Source of the DNA: Chelydra serpentina
Taxonomy: Eukaryota; Chordata; Testudines; Chelydridae
Assembly (NCBI GenBank): GCA_037349315.1
Contig: JBAIAC010000134.1
Span: 913,407-977,406, forward strand
Direction: 5' to 3'
DNA: 64,000 nucleotides
Part shown: piece by piece, positions 9,185-18,810 of the stretch
Position numbering within the stretch: position 1 is the stretch's first letter
Layout: the number at the start of each line of letters is the position of its first letter
Translations under genes and position numbers: made by a program
Notes under the pieces: model-generated
Databases searched by the model: none
What the model was told of the DNA's origin: nothing
Seen by the model: the letters and a program-made list of their open reading frames with translations, nothing else

Positions 9185-9525
9185 TCAAAGGTGGGAGGGA
9201 GTCATGGGGGAGGTGAGGGCCTTGTATCCCCCAACCCTCAGCCATGCGGCCCCATATCCATTCCCAGGTGTGAGTGTGACCTGCTCCTTCCTGCTCACAG
9301 ATTCCCTGCAAACCCCCAGAGCCCATCCAGGCTTGTCTCCCGCCTCCACCTCCCAGTAACGCCTCCCGCCCGTGAACCCCTCAGCGCCCAGGTCACAGGG
9401 ACAAGGCTGAAATCTCTCAGGGTTGTCGGGCAGATCCTGGCGTGTGTCTCCGTGTCTCCCACGTTTCCGATCCTCAGACAGGACGAGGTCGGGATTTGCC
9501 GTGTCTGGATCCAGAGTCATGGCCA
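9185..9525 (-). pseudogene. Truncated PRY-SPRY (B30.2) exon, right arm copy
   Basis: Mirror of 967-1337 on the minus strand. The splice acceptor (reverse complement at 9526-9527) precedes TGGCCATGACTCTGG. Encoded motifs are [44 protein letters not shown] and NGYGAAWL, ending at a stop 9185-9187 shortly after ALTSPMTP. It differs from the left copy by scattered substitutions (for example Cys to Arg before YWEV, and RVGGYK for GHGGYK) and by one base in the C-run after the break, which changes the terminal residues. The missing second half of SPRY makes both copies non-functional as B30.2 domains unless other exons supply it. Confidence 0.8.
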
Positions 9526-10190
9526 CTGGGGAGAGAGTCACAGAGTCAGAGCCGGGGCAGGGGCTGGTCACTGGGATCTAAGGGAAATTAACCTGCGTCC
9601 CCGTTAATCGCTGTGCGGGGGGAGGGGGTGTTACCTGAGGTGACTCAGGGCCCCTCTGCATTTGGGGAGACGATGAGGGGGAAGGACAGGAGAAGCGGGG
9701 GAGGGGTGGGAAGGTGTCAGTGGGGGAGGGGGAGGGCAGGGTACACGCTGATGCTGGGAGAGGAAAAGGGAGGGGCAGGCACAAGCCAATGGGGGGCTAG
9801 GGGATGGCAGCAGGAGGATGGTGGGGTGAAGGGAGGGGCAGGTTCCAGGGGACAGAAGGGGGAAAAGTTGCTGACAAAAGGAGGGGAAGGGGAAGGGGAG
9901 GGCTGTGTGCCAGGAGAGGGGGTGAAAGGAGGAGTGGGCACGAGGAAGGCAGGGTGAGGGGCAATTCATGGTGATGGGGCCAGAGGGGCGTGAAGAGAGG
10001 GAGGTCAGTGGGGCAGAGAGTAGAGTGGGGATGGGCGCCAGGGAGGAAGGGGGTGAGGGGAGGGGTAGGTGTCGGGGGCAGGGGGTGGGAAGGGGCAGGC
10101 ACCAGGAGGGTGCGGGGGAAGAGAAAGGGCAAAGGGACAGACACAGGTCTGGGAGAGGGAGGAGAGAGCCAGGGCAGGTGTGTAGATGGA
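9526..10190 (-). other. Purine-rich intron-like segment, right arm
   Basis: Mirror of 339-966: G/A-rich low-complexity DNA on the + strand, pyrimidine-rich in the sense of the adjacent SPRY exon. No gene. Open frames through it are low-complexity Gly/Arg translations. Confidence 0.65.
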
Positions 10191-13100
10191 CAAATAAGGA
10201 GAGGGAAGGGGGAGGGGCACGGGTCAAAGGGTTGTGGGGGAGGAGAGAGGCAGGGCATGTGGGTAGATAGATGTATTGGGAGAGGGAAGGGGGAGGTTCA
10301 GGGGTCAGAGGGTCGGGGGGGAGGAGAGAGGCAGGGCACGTGGGTAGATGGACATATTGGGAGAGGGAAGGGGGAGGGGCAGGGATCAGAGGGTTGTGGG
10401 GGAGGAGAGAGGCAGAGCAGGTGGGTAGATGGACGTATTTGGAGAGGGAAGGGGGAGGGTCAGGGGTCAGAGTGTCGGGGGGAGGAGAGAGACAGGGCAG
10501 GTGCGTACATGGACATATTTGGAGAGGGGTTGGGGAAGGGCAGGGGTCAGAGGGTCGAGGGGGAACAGAGAGGCAGGGCAGGTGGGTAGATGAGGGGGAA
10601 GGGGGTGGGGCAGGAGGAAGGGGGAGGGGCAGTGGTAAGAGGGGTCTGGGGAGGAGGAGAGAGGCAGGGCAGGTGGGTAGATGGACGTATTAGCAGAGGG
10701 AAGGGGGAGGGGCAGGGGTCAGAGGGTCGGCGGGAGGAGGAGAGAGGCAGGGCAGGTGGGTAGATGGATGTATTGGGAGAGAAAAGGGGGAGGGGCAGGG
10801 GTCAGAGGGTCGGGGGGTTAGGAGAGAGGCAGGGCAGGTGGGTAGATGGATGTATTAGGAGAGGGAAGGGGGATGGGCACGGGTCAGAGGGTTGGGGGAG
10901 GAGGAGAGAGGCAGGGCAGGTGTGTAAATTGATGAATTGGGAGAGGGAAGAGGGAGGGGCAGGGGTCAGAGGGTCGGGGGGTTAGGAGAGAGGCAGGGCA
11001 GGTGGGTAGATGGACATATTGGCAGAGGTAAGGGGGAGGGGCAGTTGTCAGAGGGTCGCTGGGGGAGGAGAGAGGCAGTTCTGGTGGGTAGATGGACGTA
11101 TTGGGAGAGGGAAGGGGGAGGGGCAGGGGCCAGACGTTTGGGGGAGGAGACAGGCAGGGCAGGTGGGTCGATGGACGTATTGGAAGAGGGAAGCAGGAGG
11201 GGCAGGTGTCAGCGGGTAGGAGGGGAGGAGAGAGGCAGGGCAGGTGGGTAGATGGATGTACTGGGAGAGGGAAGGGGAAGGGGCAGGGGTCAGAGGGTCG
11301 GGGGGAGGAGAGAGGCAGGGCAGGTGGGTAGATGGACGTATGGGGAGAGGGAAGGGGGAGGGGAGGGGTCAGAGGGTCGGGGGGGAGGAAAGAGGGATGG
11401 CAGGTCGGGGGATGGACGTATTGGGAGACGGAAGTGGGAGGGGCAGGGGTCAGAGTGTCGGGGGGGAGGAGAGAAACAGGGAGGTGGGTAGATGGACATA
11501 TTAGAAAAGGAAAGGGGGAGGGGCAGGGGTCAGAGGGTCGGGGGGGAGGAGAGGGGCAGGGGAGGTGGGTAGATGAACATATTTGGAGAGGGAAGGGGAG
11601 GGGCAGGGGTCAGAGGGTGTGGGGGAGGAGAGAGGCTGGGCAGGTGGGTAGATGGACGTATTGGGAGACGGAAGGGGGTGGGTTAGGGGTCAGTGGGTCG
11701 GGGGGAGGACAGAGGCAGAGTAGGTCGGGGAATTGACGTATTGGGAGAGGGAAGGGGGAGGGGCAGGAGTCAGAGGGGAGGGGGGAGGAGAGAGGCAGGG
11801 TAGGTGGGTAGATGGATGTATTGGGAGAGGCGGGTCGGGCGGGAGGAGAGAGGCAGGGTAGGTCAGGGAATTGACGTATTGGGAGAGGGAAGGGGGAGGG
11901 GCAGGTGTCAGAGGGGAGGGGGGAGGAGAGAGGCAGGGCAGGTGGGTAGATGGACGTATTGGGAGAGGGAAGGGGGAGGGGCAGGGGTGAGAGGGTAGGG
12001 GGAGGAGCAGAGAGGCAGGGCAGGTGGGTAGAGGTACGTATTGGGACGGGGAGGGGCAGTGGGTCAGAGGGTCAGGGGGGAGGAGAGAGGCAGGGCAGGT
12101 GGGTAGATGGACGTATTGGGAGAGGGAAGGGGGAGGGGCAGGGGTCAGAGGGTCGGGGGGGAGGACAGAGGCAGGGGAGGTGGGTAGATGGACGTATTGG
12201 GAGAGGGAAGGGGGAGAGGTAGGGGTCAGCGGGTCGGGGGGAAGGAGAGAGGCAGGGCAGGTGGGAACATGGATGTGTTAGGAGAGTGAAGGGGGAGGGG
12301 CGGGGGTCAGAGGGTCTGGTGGAGAGGAGAGAGGCAGGGCAGGTGGGTAGATGGACGTATTGGGAGAGGGAAGGGGGAGGGGCAGGCGTCAGAGGGTCAT
12401 GGGTGTCACGGAGTATAGGGGAGTCCGGCCCTGCACCCCTCTTCCCCGGATTCACTGGGAGTCTCAGCCAGCCAGTAGAACAGAAGGTTTATTAGAGATG
12501 CCAGGAACACAGTCCAACCAGAGCTTGTCAGTACATCCAGGACCCCTCAGTCGGGTCCTTCCGGGGGGCAGGGAGCTGAGACCCCAGACTGGGGCTCCCT
12601 GCATTTCACCCCACAGTTCCAAACGGGGCAGGGAGGCCAGACCCTGTCTGCCCCTCTCCCCTCCTCTCCAGCCAGCTCCAAACTGAAACTATCCAGCCCC
12701 TCCTCCCCCTTTGTCTGCCTCCCGGGCCAGGAGGTCACCTGATCCCTTTGTTCCCACACCTTCAGCTCTCACCTTTGCAGGGGAGGGCCCGGGGCCATCG
12801 GTTGCTAGGATACAGAGTGTCAGCCTTTCTCTGTGTCCAGGCCCCTCTGTAACACTCAGGCACCCTTGTTCCACCACCTAGAAACTCAAGCACTGCATAG
12901 GGGAAACCGAGGCACCCACACAGTACTCAGGGAAAACATTAACAACAGTTCTAGTTCGTCACAGGGGGGGAGGAGAGAGGCAGGGCAGGTGGGTAGATGG
13001 ACATATTGGGAGAGGGAAGGGGGAGGGGCAGGGGTCCGCGGGTCGGGGGGGAAGAGAGAGGCAGGGCAGGTGGGGGGATGGACGTATTGGGAGAGGGAAG

Positions 13101-13556
13101 GGGGAGGGGCAGGGGTCCGAGGGTCGGGGGGAGGATAGAGGCAGGGCAGGTGGGTAGATGGACGTATTGGGAGAGGGAAGGGGGTGGGGCAGGGGTCAGC
13201 GGGTCGGAGGGGAGGAGAGAGGCAGGGCAGGTGGGTAGATCGAGGTATTGGGAGAGGGATGGGGGAGGGGAAGGGGTCAGAGGGTCGGGTGGGGAGGAGA
13301 GAGGCAGGGCAGGTGGGTGGATTAACGTATTGGGAGAGGGAAGGGGAGGGGCAGGGTTCAGAGGGTCGGGGGGGAGGAGAGAGGCAGGGCAGGTGGGTAG
13401 ATGGACGTATTAGGAGAGGGAAGGGGAGGGGCAGGGGTCAGAGGGTCGGCGGGGGAGGAGAGATGCAGGGCAGGTGGGTAGATGGACGTATTGGGAGAGG
13501 GAAGGGGAGGGGCAGGGTTCAGAGGGTCGGGGGGGGAGGAGAGAGGCTGGGCAGGT
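10191..13556 (+). repeat. 80-bp GA-rich minisatellite, about 35 units (right arm)
   Basis: The unit runs approximately gggagagggaagggggaggg, gcaggggtcagagggtcggg, gggaggagagaggcagggca and ggtgggtagatggacgtatt, about 80 bp. Units vary by short indels (ggagag and gtcggg runs) and a few substitutions. The array is interrupted once, at 12404-12963, by an interspersed element. The + strand is nearly all purine, so triplex or G-quadruplex structure is plausible. It is the reverse complement of the 84-bp units at 135-338 and is expanded more than tenfold relative to the visible left array. Confidence 0.92.
12404..12963. mobile_element. 560-bp interspersed element inside the minisatellite
   Basis: The termini are weakly inverted: the left starts TGTCACGGAGT and the reverse complement of the right end starts TGTGACGAACT. 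The interior has ordinary composition and no coding capacity. A second copy lies at 33994-34619, inside the hexamer array. The minisatellite flanks resume directly on either side. No clear target duplication can be seen in this low-complexity context. Probably a non-autonomous DNA transposon; class uncertain. Confidence 0.7.
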
Positions 13557-14234
13557 GGGGAGGGTTCTTCCCACGGGCCCTTAGGGCCTCTGAACCATTT
13601 CATACAATCCCGTCTCTGGGGGATTTATGGGTTTGCTCCTCCCCCACCCCCTGGGAGTGTCCTGACTGCAGCCAAGGAGCTGTTTTGTGGGGGCAGAAGG
13701 CCGTGGGAGGGAGGGGGAGGGGTTGGTCAGCGGGAGATGCTCTGGGGGGAGGTCAGGGCTTGGCTGCCAGTGGGTGCTAAGCACCCGCTCAGTTTTCCCC
13801 ATGGGTGCTCCAGGCCCGGAGCCCCCATGCAGTCAGTACCTATGATCCCCTCCCCCAAATCAAATTTCCTAGAGATTTTGGGTGCATCTCTCAATGGTGT
13901 GAATGTTCCTAGTTTCTGTGTGTGCGTCTCTCTGGGGGGTGTGTCCATGTGTGTTGATGTTTAAGTTTATTGTCATGTCACGTATCCCAGCCGCAAAGAA
14001 CGTTCTGCCTCAGCATTGTTACCCGGCCGTCAGGCTGCCAACTCGCTGGGTTGACAACGGCTGGTGGCACGAGGAGCTGCTAATAGACGCGGACTATCCA
14101 TCTCTCAACAGCTTCTGAACCAGCCATTTCCACCGGTTTGCGAACAAAGAGGAGTTTGGCCAGAAGGGAATTCCCAGATTCTTTCCCTGCTCATCAGATC
14201 GCACGTGCTAGGTTGGTGCCTCCTTCTCCTCGGA
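13557..14234. other. Non-repetitive flank after the minisatellite
   Basis: Ordinary composition. Around 13770-13826 there is a small palindrome (gggtgctaagcaccc) followed by gttttccccatgggtgctcc, a pattern that looks like a dispersed repeat. No gene recognised. Confidence 0.5.
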
Positions 14235-14397
14235 CAGGGGTGCCAGCCTGTGGCTCCGGAGCCGCACGCGGCTCTTCAGAGGTCGATATGCGGCTCCTGG
14301 CATAGGCGCTGACTCCGAGACTGGAGCTAGTGTGGCGCTTTGGCAATGTTCATTGGTAAATACTGGCTCCTTCTCAGGCTCAGGTTGGCCACCCCTG
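14235..14397. mobile_element. hAT-type MITE
   Basis: Terminal inverted repeats of about 17 bp: the left end CAGGGGTGCCAGCCTG and the reverse complement of the right end CAGGGGTGGCCAACCTG. The CAG...CTG ends are those of hAT elements. The element is 163 bp and non-coding. The 8-bp flanks do not match, so the target duplication has decayed or an edge has been rearranged. Confidence 0.75.
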
Positions 14398-15069
14398 TTG
14401 TAGGGACTGGTGGGGGCTCGTGTTGCGACAGTCAGTTCTCAGCGTTCCCTTTTGATTTGAATGTGGGCATCTTTCAGTTCTCCTGCAGCTTCAGCCTTTC
14501 AAGTGCCTTGGAGGCAGAATTCGATTATTTTCTCTTTCCGCAGACTAGTCTGGGTGAATTTCCGTGCATATAACCTAAAGGGAAGATAACAAAACTGGTG
14601 TCAAATTTAGATTGATATCCCATAAATAGTGTTTCCCATGGGGAATGGGAACTCCTAATGCACTCCTGGCCTTCAAGTAGAGAATATCAACCTTTTGTCT
14701 CACGTAATGATTGTCTCATGTATGTGTATCTCCGAATTTACATGATTGAAACACACATAAATGAGCTCAAATATGCAGAAAAAATAAATCTGAAGCTATT
14801 GAAAGTGCTACAGCTCCACTCCCATCCCCTAGCTGTCATCTTGGTAGTTCTCTCAGAAATAATCTCATGGAGACAGACTTCAAAACCCCCACTGGGCTAT
14901 ATAAAATAGATGTGTAAATTGCCCCCTGCAATTCCTTTCCAGGAAAGGAGTTTAAATACACTGCAGACCAGATTTCCCATGGGTCTCGGTGTGATTTCTT
15001 TGTTATTGTTTTGGTGGCCTAACTTCTGATTGGACGTTATAAATCGTATGGGAAATTGTTCATTTAAAG
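14398..15069. other. A/T-richer intergenic or intronic sequence
   Basis: No exon, RNA gene or recognised repeat seen. The last 8 bases (15062-15069, ATTTAAAG) are the left target duplication of the next element. Confidence 0.5.
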
Positions 15070-15816
15070 CAGGCCTGCACTCGTAAAGCGGCGAGGACCA
15101 TATTACTCCAAAGAAAACAGCTGAGGGCCGAAACCCCCCGGCCCCACAGAAACACCCCCCACCCCCCAGCACCGCCCGCTCTGCGGAAACAACCCCTCCT
15201 TCCCCAGCGCTGGGGTGTGGAAGCCTGTAGAGGGGGAAAGAAACAGCGCGCATAGGGTGACCGGATCACAGCAGTAAATAGGACCCACCCCGCTCCGCCC
15301 CACCCGGAGGTGTGAATGAGGAAGGCGTGGAAGGCAGCACCTCCAGACAGCTGCAACCCTTGGAGAGGGGATGGGAACCAGACCAAGGACAATCAAACTT
15401 GTCAAGTGGGCTGACTAGAGAAGAGCAGACATACTGACGGCCTCGGGGGTTAGAAGCAAGCACCGTCCTTTGGGAAAACCCTCTTTGCACCATTGGGACA
15501 ACCCCCAGGCCAGAGACAAGCAGAAAAAAGGACCAACAGACACAGTCCCAGATTTTGAATTTGGGAGGTTTGCCGCCAGCTCACCTGCCAGCCCGCTGCT
15601 GGCCTCTTACCTTCTGCTGCTGCCCCCGCCCCCTGCCGCTGATTCACCCACTCCCCAGCCTGGCACTGGCCTCTTCACTAGCCCGCCCACTCGCCGGCCG
15701 TCCAGCCGGCCGTTGGCTTGCCCCACCCCTCATTTTCCAACTCACCCCCCGACAGGCGGCACAGTGAGCCCACGCGGGCCGCATGCTTCCCCCGGGCCGC
15801 ACATTGTGCAGGCCTG
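15070..15816. mobile_element. hAT-type element with perfect 8-bp target duplication
   Basis: The left end CAGGCCTGCAC and the right end GTGCAGGCCTG are perfect inverted repeats. The element is flanked on both sides by ATTTAAAG (15062-15069 and 15817-15824), an 8-bp target-site duplication diagnostic of hAT transposition. It is 747 bp with no transposase frame, so non-autonomous. A fragment near 15252-15300 (tagggtgaccggatcacag) looks like the end of another dispersed repeat nested inside. Confidence 0.88.
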
Positions 15817-16387
15817 ATTTAAAGTTTACTGGTTATTTTCCCCATGCTAATACATTCCAGATTTTGAAATAGTTGAGAATAAGTCAACATATTTGCAGCT
15901 GCTAATCCATCTTTCCCGCCCCTCAAACCTTCCAGATGACAATCTTTTGTTCCTTTTACTGGGTTCTCTGGGAACAGAGGCTTCTTGGTTTTCACCTTGG
16001 CCTCATCTGTTCCCAGTGTCTGAGCATTCTGTGCACAAAGGAGTGAAGCATTTTTGCAACTAGGCCCAGGCAATGACCAAAGAAAATAGAAATTGACCTT
16101 TGTTGTACCCATGTCTGTCAATTGGCAAAAGAGGAGTGAGATCCATGGGGTGAGAGTCAGGCTAGGAAACGTAGCCAGTGACTGTGCTAGGACGGGATGA
16201 ATTACAGATCTGGTACGTGGAAGTTTATTATAGAGCAAAAGGAGAGAAGCTGTGATGTGCTCCGTCCAAGCCAGGCTATAACAAAGGGGGAACAGGGGTC
16301 CTAGTGCCTCTCCCCAAGGAAAACTCAAAGCATCTCCTCTTGAACAGGAGCAGCAACTTTCATACTAGCAGTTGGGGCCAATTTTAG
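15817..16387. other. Non-coding sequence, no gene seen
   Basis: Ordinary composition. A minus-strand open frame covers much of it but has no recognisable domain or splice context. Confidence 0.5.
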
Positions 16388-16502
16388 GTTCATAAATTAA
16401 TAGTTTCAAAGGCTCTAAGGCCAGGCCTGATAATCTAGTCTGACCTCCTGCATAACAAAGACCCAAGAACTTCCCCAGAAGAATTCCTGTTTCACAATGG
16501 TC
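16388..16502 (-). mobile_element. Old CR1-related 3' fragment
   Basis: This contains ctaaggccaggcctgataat followed by ctagtctgacctcctgcata, the pattern of a CR1 subfamily 3' region different from that at 3718. It is diverged and short; orientation inferred from the tail-like ttcataaattaat at its left. Confidence 0.6.
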
Positions 16503-16539
16503 CCATGTGTGACCCCCACCTGAGGCTGGGTCTAGTCAT

Positions 16540-16611
16540 GGGGGCAGAGCTCAGTGGTAGAGTGTTGGACTGCACCGTAAGTAGTCCTTGGTTCAAATCC
16601 AAGTGCCCCCT
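16540..16611 (+). tRNA. tRNA-Cys(GCA)-like, probably degenerate
   Basis: This 72-nt sequence has perfect acceptor pairing (GGGGGCA with TGCCCCC), an intact D-arm with Box A (gagctcagtggtagag) and an intact T-arm with Box B (CTTGG, loop TTCAAAT, CCAAG). The loop CTGCACC has GCA at 34-36. The anticodon stem is poor: TTGGA against GTAAG gives at least two mismatches, where vertebrate tRNA-Cys has a clean stem. The promoter boxes could still drive Pol III transcription. It could also be the head of a tRNA-derived SINE, since diverged CR1-like sequence begins about 30 bp downstream. Confidence 0.6.
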
Positions 16612-16639
16612 TTGAAGCCTTTGTTAATAAGAAGCCGGT

Positions 16640-16722
16640 TTAAAACAAAGAAAGGGAAGTATTTTTCCACACAACGTACAGTTAACCTGTGGATCTCTTT
16701 GCCAAGTGGTTTCAAAAGACCA
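16640..16722 (+). mobile_element. Old CR1-like fragment
   Basis: The block gggaagtatttttccacaca followed by cagttaacctgtggatctct and ttgcca matches the pattern of a CR1-type LINE segment. It is short and diverged, on the + strand. It lies just upstream of the first MROH-like exon. Confidence 0.5.
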
Positions 16723-16811
16723 CTCTCTTGGATCTGGGAATCCTGGGCAAACTAATTTCCTTTCTTTAGAGAATGACAGAAAAACCCATTTCCTCCTTCT
16801 TTCTATTCCAG

Positions 16812-16953
16812 GAGAGAATAGTTTCCTCTCGAAGAAGGTGGACGAGCTTTTCCCTGAAGAAGGAGAAGAAGAAGAAAGCAGCTGAGAACCGGGTAGAGTC
16901 AGAGGAGGAGAAGCTGCAGGAGAAGCCAGACAAAGTCCAACAGGATCTTACAG
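16812..16953 (+). CDS. MROH-like gene, putative N-terminal exon A
   Basis: A pyrimidine-rich acceptor (tttctattccag) precedes and a CAG|GTGAGG donor follows, giving a 142-nt exon. Read in phase 0 it encodes a basic stretch (SSRRRWTSFSLKKEKKKK) followed by an acidic/Gln-rich segment (ESEEEKLQEKPDKVQQDLT). It ends in phase 1, and the next exon-like segment enters in phase 1. The charged, low-complexity composition is what I know from the N terminus of maestro HEAT-like repeat proteins in turtles and birds. No domain is visible in this exon alone; its identity rests on linkage to exons C and D. No upstream start exon was found. Confidence 0.5.
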
Positions 16954-17239
16954 GTGAGGATACAGACCACATGGTTAGCGAGGAGCCTGTGAGGAATACT
17001 CACACCAGTCACTCTACAAGCCTTATGTAAGCAGGAGAATGGTCTCGCTATTGTGGGGTATTTTCCTGGCTTCTGCATTACTCCGGTGAAATGGGCTAGC
17101 GGAAGGATCTGAGTCCTCGCTCCCACTTCCTTTACCCAGAGGCCTCCCTGCTCTCGAGGTCTCCCCTTCCACTCTCCTGTCTGGCAGAGTTCTCGTAAGC
17201 CCGACAAGACTGGGCCCAAGATTCCTAGGAGGCTCCACC

Positions 17240-17614
17240 CAGTAGCGTAGCCGGGGGGAGCAGAGGTAGCGGCCGCTCCCCCTGTGAGCAGAAGCGGTGC
17301 CTTAAAAGGGAAGTGGCCCCTTTTTTAAAAAGGGGGAGCGGAGCTAAAAAAAGGAGCCGCTTCTTTTTAAGGCACCGCTTCTTGCACTCAACCGGCGGCG
17401 CTCCGGGTCTTCGGCGGCGGGTCCTTCACTCGCTCCGGGTCTTCGGCGGCATTTCGGCGGCGGGTACCACCGAGGACCCGGGGTGAGTGAAGGACCCGCC
17501 GCCGAAGTGCCGCCGAACAGCTGGAGCGCCGCCAGAGCGCCGCCGGGTGAGTACAGGGGGAGGCGCCTTTTTTAGCTCCGCTCCCCCTGTACTCTGGACC
17601 TGGCTACGCGGCTG
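17240..17614. mobile_element. Foldback hAT-type MITE with perfect 8-bp target duplication
   Basis: The ends are CAGTAGCGTAGCC and, reverse complemented from the right, CAGCCGCGTAGCC. The element is flanked by GCTCCACC at 17232-17239 and 17615-17622, an 8-bp duplication as hAT transposases make. It is 375 bp and very GC-rich. Much of the interior is self-complementary: ctccgctccccctgtactc near the right mirrors sequence near the left, and ggtccttcactcg mirrors gagtgaaggaccc around 17470. Non-autonomous. It lies in the intron between exons A and B of the MROH-like gene. Confidence 0.9.
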
Positions 17615-17622
17615 GCTCCACC

Positions 17623-18709
17623 CCCAACCTCGCTGTGGTCACCTAGGACAGGGGCTAGGGTGTCCCCACTCCAGGGTGCTCTCTCTGCACTGGCACTTCC
17701 CTCACCCACTCATCATTACATACAATTTAAAGCAAATACAATGTATTTAATCAGCAATGAATGTAAAAAAGAATAAGGAAACATGGGAAAGGTGAAAGGA
17801 AAACACGTCACCCGCTCTGTGGCAGGAACATCATGAACAGTGTCTCTGCAATGTCAGGGCAGTTCACAGTCGGTTCCTTGTAGGTCCCAGGCTCCTTCTC
17901 AGACCCTGGCTGTGCTGCAGGGATGCTGTGGGTTGGACACTTGCTCTGGTGGTGGCCACACACCTCTAGGCTTTGGGTGGTGGGACCCATCTTCCCAGCA
18001 TCAGCCCCCTGTCGGGTTCAGATCCCCCTCCCAGTCTGGCCTGCAAGGACCCTTGGCCGGGGGTGTCTTTCTGCGCTGGGCCCTTTGCCCAGGGTCCCCC
18101 CTTGGCTGGCCCCAGTTGCTCTCTGCACCCAGCTCCAGACTGCTCCAGCTCCAGCCCCAGCCCCAATGTTCTAGCTCCGGCTCCACCCTGCCTCAGCACT
18201 GCTGCTGCTGCTCTGCCCCCAGCCCCCGAGGCTGCTTCTCTGGCCCCGCTGGCTCTGTGGCCTCAGCCCCGCTCCCAGCACAGGGTCTGCTCTCCCTGGG
18301 CTGTGTGCCTGGCCCCGCTGGCTGGCCCGGCTCTGTTCCCCAGCTCAGCTCGGGCCCCTGCTCTCTCCTTCGCTCGGCCCCACTCTGTCTGACCCAGGCA
18401 ATTCCAGCTCCCATGGAGGACAGGACCTTTCTGAGCCCCTGACTCTGACATTAACCTGCCCGCCCCGGCAATCAGGCTGACCTGGAGCGTTGGCTTCTCT
18501 CCATTGTCCCTGGGGACTGGCAGTCTCAGAGTCCTGGTTTCCCATCGACCCTTCCCCTTCCTTTTGGTACTGGGACCTAGCTCTGCCAGCAACCTTCCGT
18601 CTGGCCCTGGGCGATTCGCGTCAGGGCTCTGTGCCCGACGTCCATCCTCTGTAAACCAGGGATAACACATGGAAAAGCGAAGGGCTAAGAATGTTTCTTT
18701 CTGCTCCAG
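17623..18709. other. Intron-like sequence with GC-rich low-complexity tract
   Basis: Between 17990 and 18400 the DNA is rich in ctggccccgctgg, cagctccagcccc and similar steps. Open frames on both strands there are composition artefacts. The segment ends in the acceptor tttctgctccag before exon B. Confidence 0.5.
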
Positions 18710-18810
18710 GGACGACGACGGAGCCGGCGGAGATGAAGGGGAGCCCAGAAGAGCAGGAAGAAGACGACACTCCCACCTCCTCATTAACGAGCATCTCCCA
18801 TATGATGATG
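18710..18810 (+). CDS. MROH-like gene, putative N-terminal exon B
   Basis: A 101-nt exon between acceptor ctttctgctccag and donor ATG|GTAATG. Entering in phase 1, which matches the end of exon A, it encodes TTTEPAEMKGSPEEQEEDDT and a Ser/Thr-rich tail (PTSSLTSISHMMM). It ends in phase 0. The acidic GSPEEQEEDD stretch resembles N-terminal linkers of MROH-type proteins. Exon C expects phase 1, so either an exon between B and C is missing or was not recognised, or the gene is broken here. Confidence 0.4.

Noticed and set aside
9990..13780. Chain of Gly/Arg-rich open frames
   Set aside because: They follow the 80-bp GA-rich minisatellite and change frame with each indel.
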